The translations under genes and the position numbers were made by a program. The notes below the pieces were generated by a model, which saw nothing but the letters and a program-made list of their open reading frames with translations, was not told where the DNA came from and ran no database searches. From Actinomycetota bacterium (GTDB lineage Bacteria; Actinomycetota; AC-67), in NCBI GenBank assembly GCA_020201525.1, contig JAIVGO010000096.1, positions 1 to 46,354 of the forward strand: DNA of 46,354 bases, written 5' to 3'. Shown one piece after another: positions 45,635-46,354 of this stretch. The first letter of the stretch is position 1, and the number at the start of each line of letters is the position of its first letter.

Positions 45635-46354
45635 GCGCCGCCTTTCTTGCGCTTCAAGACGGACGCGCGCTTTGCCATCGCACGCGCGACACGTTCCGGC
45701 TTCCCTGCGGCGAGCTCACGCTGGTACGTCTCCTCGTCGATTTCCGGTGGGCCGTGGTCGCCTTCGTCGGCGGCGGCTTCGGGCTGGCCGGCGGAGACCG
45801 CGCTCGCCGCCGGCGGCTCGCTGACGGCTTGGGGCTCGGCTGTTGCTTCCGCAGCCGGCGCACCCTGCGCGGCGGAAGCCTGCGCGACGTTGGCCGGCGC
45901 GGTCGCAGCCGGCGGCGCCGCGATGGACGCCGGCGCCGAGACGACACCGGCAGCCTCGTAGACCTTTGCCTCCGCGGCAGCTTCCTTCGGGTCTTCCGCG
46001 CCGATCTCCAGCGGCGGCGGCACGGCGACGTAATCCATCCATTGACCGAGGACCGGCATCTCATGCGTGAGCGTGTCCATCGAATCGGTCGAGTACTCGA
46101 AATGCGGCGCCCAGAAGAGCGCATCGAACGGACACACCTCGACACAGATCCCGCAGTACATGCAGAGCGCGAAATCGATCGCGAAGCGGTCGAGGACGTT
46201 GCGCGTGCGCGGACGTGCACCCGGTGTCTTCGGCGGCATCACGTCCTTATGGGACTCGATGTAGATGCACCAGTCGGGACATTCACGCGAGCACAACATG
46301 CACACCGTGCAGTTCTCTTCCTTGAGCGCGATGACGCCTCGCGTACGCGGGGGC
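45631..46354 (-). CDS. nuoI: NADH-quinone oxidoreductase subunit I (start outside window)
   Basis: Open to the window edge; about 240 residues are visible. Two 4Fe-4S motifs are complete: [12 protein letters not shown] and [12 protein letters not shown], forming clusters N6a and N6b in the hydrophilic arm. After the conserved part (…[17 protein letters not shown]) comes an Ala/Pro/Glu-rich extension of about 125 residues that ends in a basic [13 protein letters not shown]. Enzymes of other phyla lack this tail. The N-terminal ~30 residues are missing. Confidence 0.95.
   Translation of the reverse strand, partial: PPRTRGVIALKEENCTVCMLCSRECPDWCIYIESHKDVMPPKTPGARPRTRNVLDRFAIDFALCMYCGICVEVCPFDALFWAPHFEYSTDSMDTLTHEMPVLGQWMDYVAVPPPLEIGAEDPKEAAAEAKVYEAAGVVSAPASIAAPPAATAPANVAQASAAQGAPAAEATAEPQAVSEPPAASAVSAGQPEAAADEGDHGPPEIDEETYQRELAAGKPERVARAMAKRASVLKRKKGGA

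Overview
The window is a chromosomal segment of a GC-rich member of the Actinomycetota, probably an uncultured lineage outside the classical Actinomycetes. Four things point there. The gene order tRNA-Thr/tRNA-Met – rpmG – (SDR) – hadA – hadB … tRNA-Trp – secE – nusG – rplK – rplA … rplJ – rplL … rpoB – rpoC matches the mycobacterial arrangement. The RNA polymerase beta-prime subunit carries the coiled-coil insertion typical of actinobacteria. NusG has a long acidic N-terminal extension. There is also an LPXTG-type wall anchor. No insertion sequence, prophage, CRISPR array or rRNA was seen.

Layout. (1) 1–7.9 kb, plus strand: a glycogen / alpha-glucan cluster (malQ, cut by the window edge, then glgB, glgX, glgP), with a very histidine-rich small protein encoded in reverse between glgX and glgP. 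(2) 8–10.4 kb: a large FtsX/MacB-like permease without an ATPase. (3) 10.5–24.4 kb, minus strand: the transcription/translation block tRNA-Trp-secE-nusG-rplK-rplA-[secreted orphan]-rplJ-rplL-[opposite-strand membrane protein]-rpoB-rpoC. rplJ has an L10 leader with an attenuator hairpin. The rplJL and rpoBC units have separate promoters with identical -35 and -10 hexamers and 18-bp spacers. (4) 24.5–29.4 kb: an ECF sigma/anti-sigma pair, a glycosyltransferase fused to a CysRS-tail-like segment, a lone receiver protein, the hadB-hadA-SDR-rpmG fatty-acid/L33 group, and tRNA-Met, -Thr and -Tyr. (5) 29.4–38.9 kb: yajQ, a glutaredoxin, a second permease paralogous to the first, a lipoprotein, a secreted LWPPNHK-type protein, a SigE-like sigma factor with a membrane partner, a 21-residue lysine-rich microprotein, a frameshifted Asp-box protein with an LPATG anchor, a D-Ala-D-Ala carboxypeptidase and HtpX. 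This stretch is largely about the cell envelope. (6) 39.8–46.4 kb, minus strand: the end of the complex I operon, nuoI (cut by the window edge) to nuoN.

The most striking observation is an in-frame TAG in rpoC, replacing the Ser codon of the invariant [16 protein letters not shown] segment between rudder and switch 2. An ATG follows four codons later. Either one base is wrong, or the stop is read through, or this organism makes a two-piece beta-prime at a position I do not know from any natural split. A second lesion, a one-base loss in a T run, breaks the LPATG protein gene, so sequence error must be considered for both. Several genes appear to be leaderless, with a TANNNT box 6–9 nt before the start codon.
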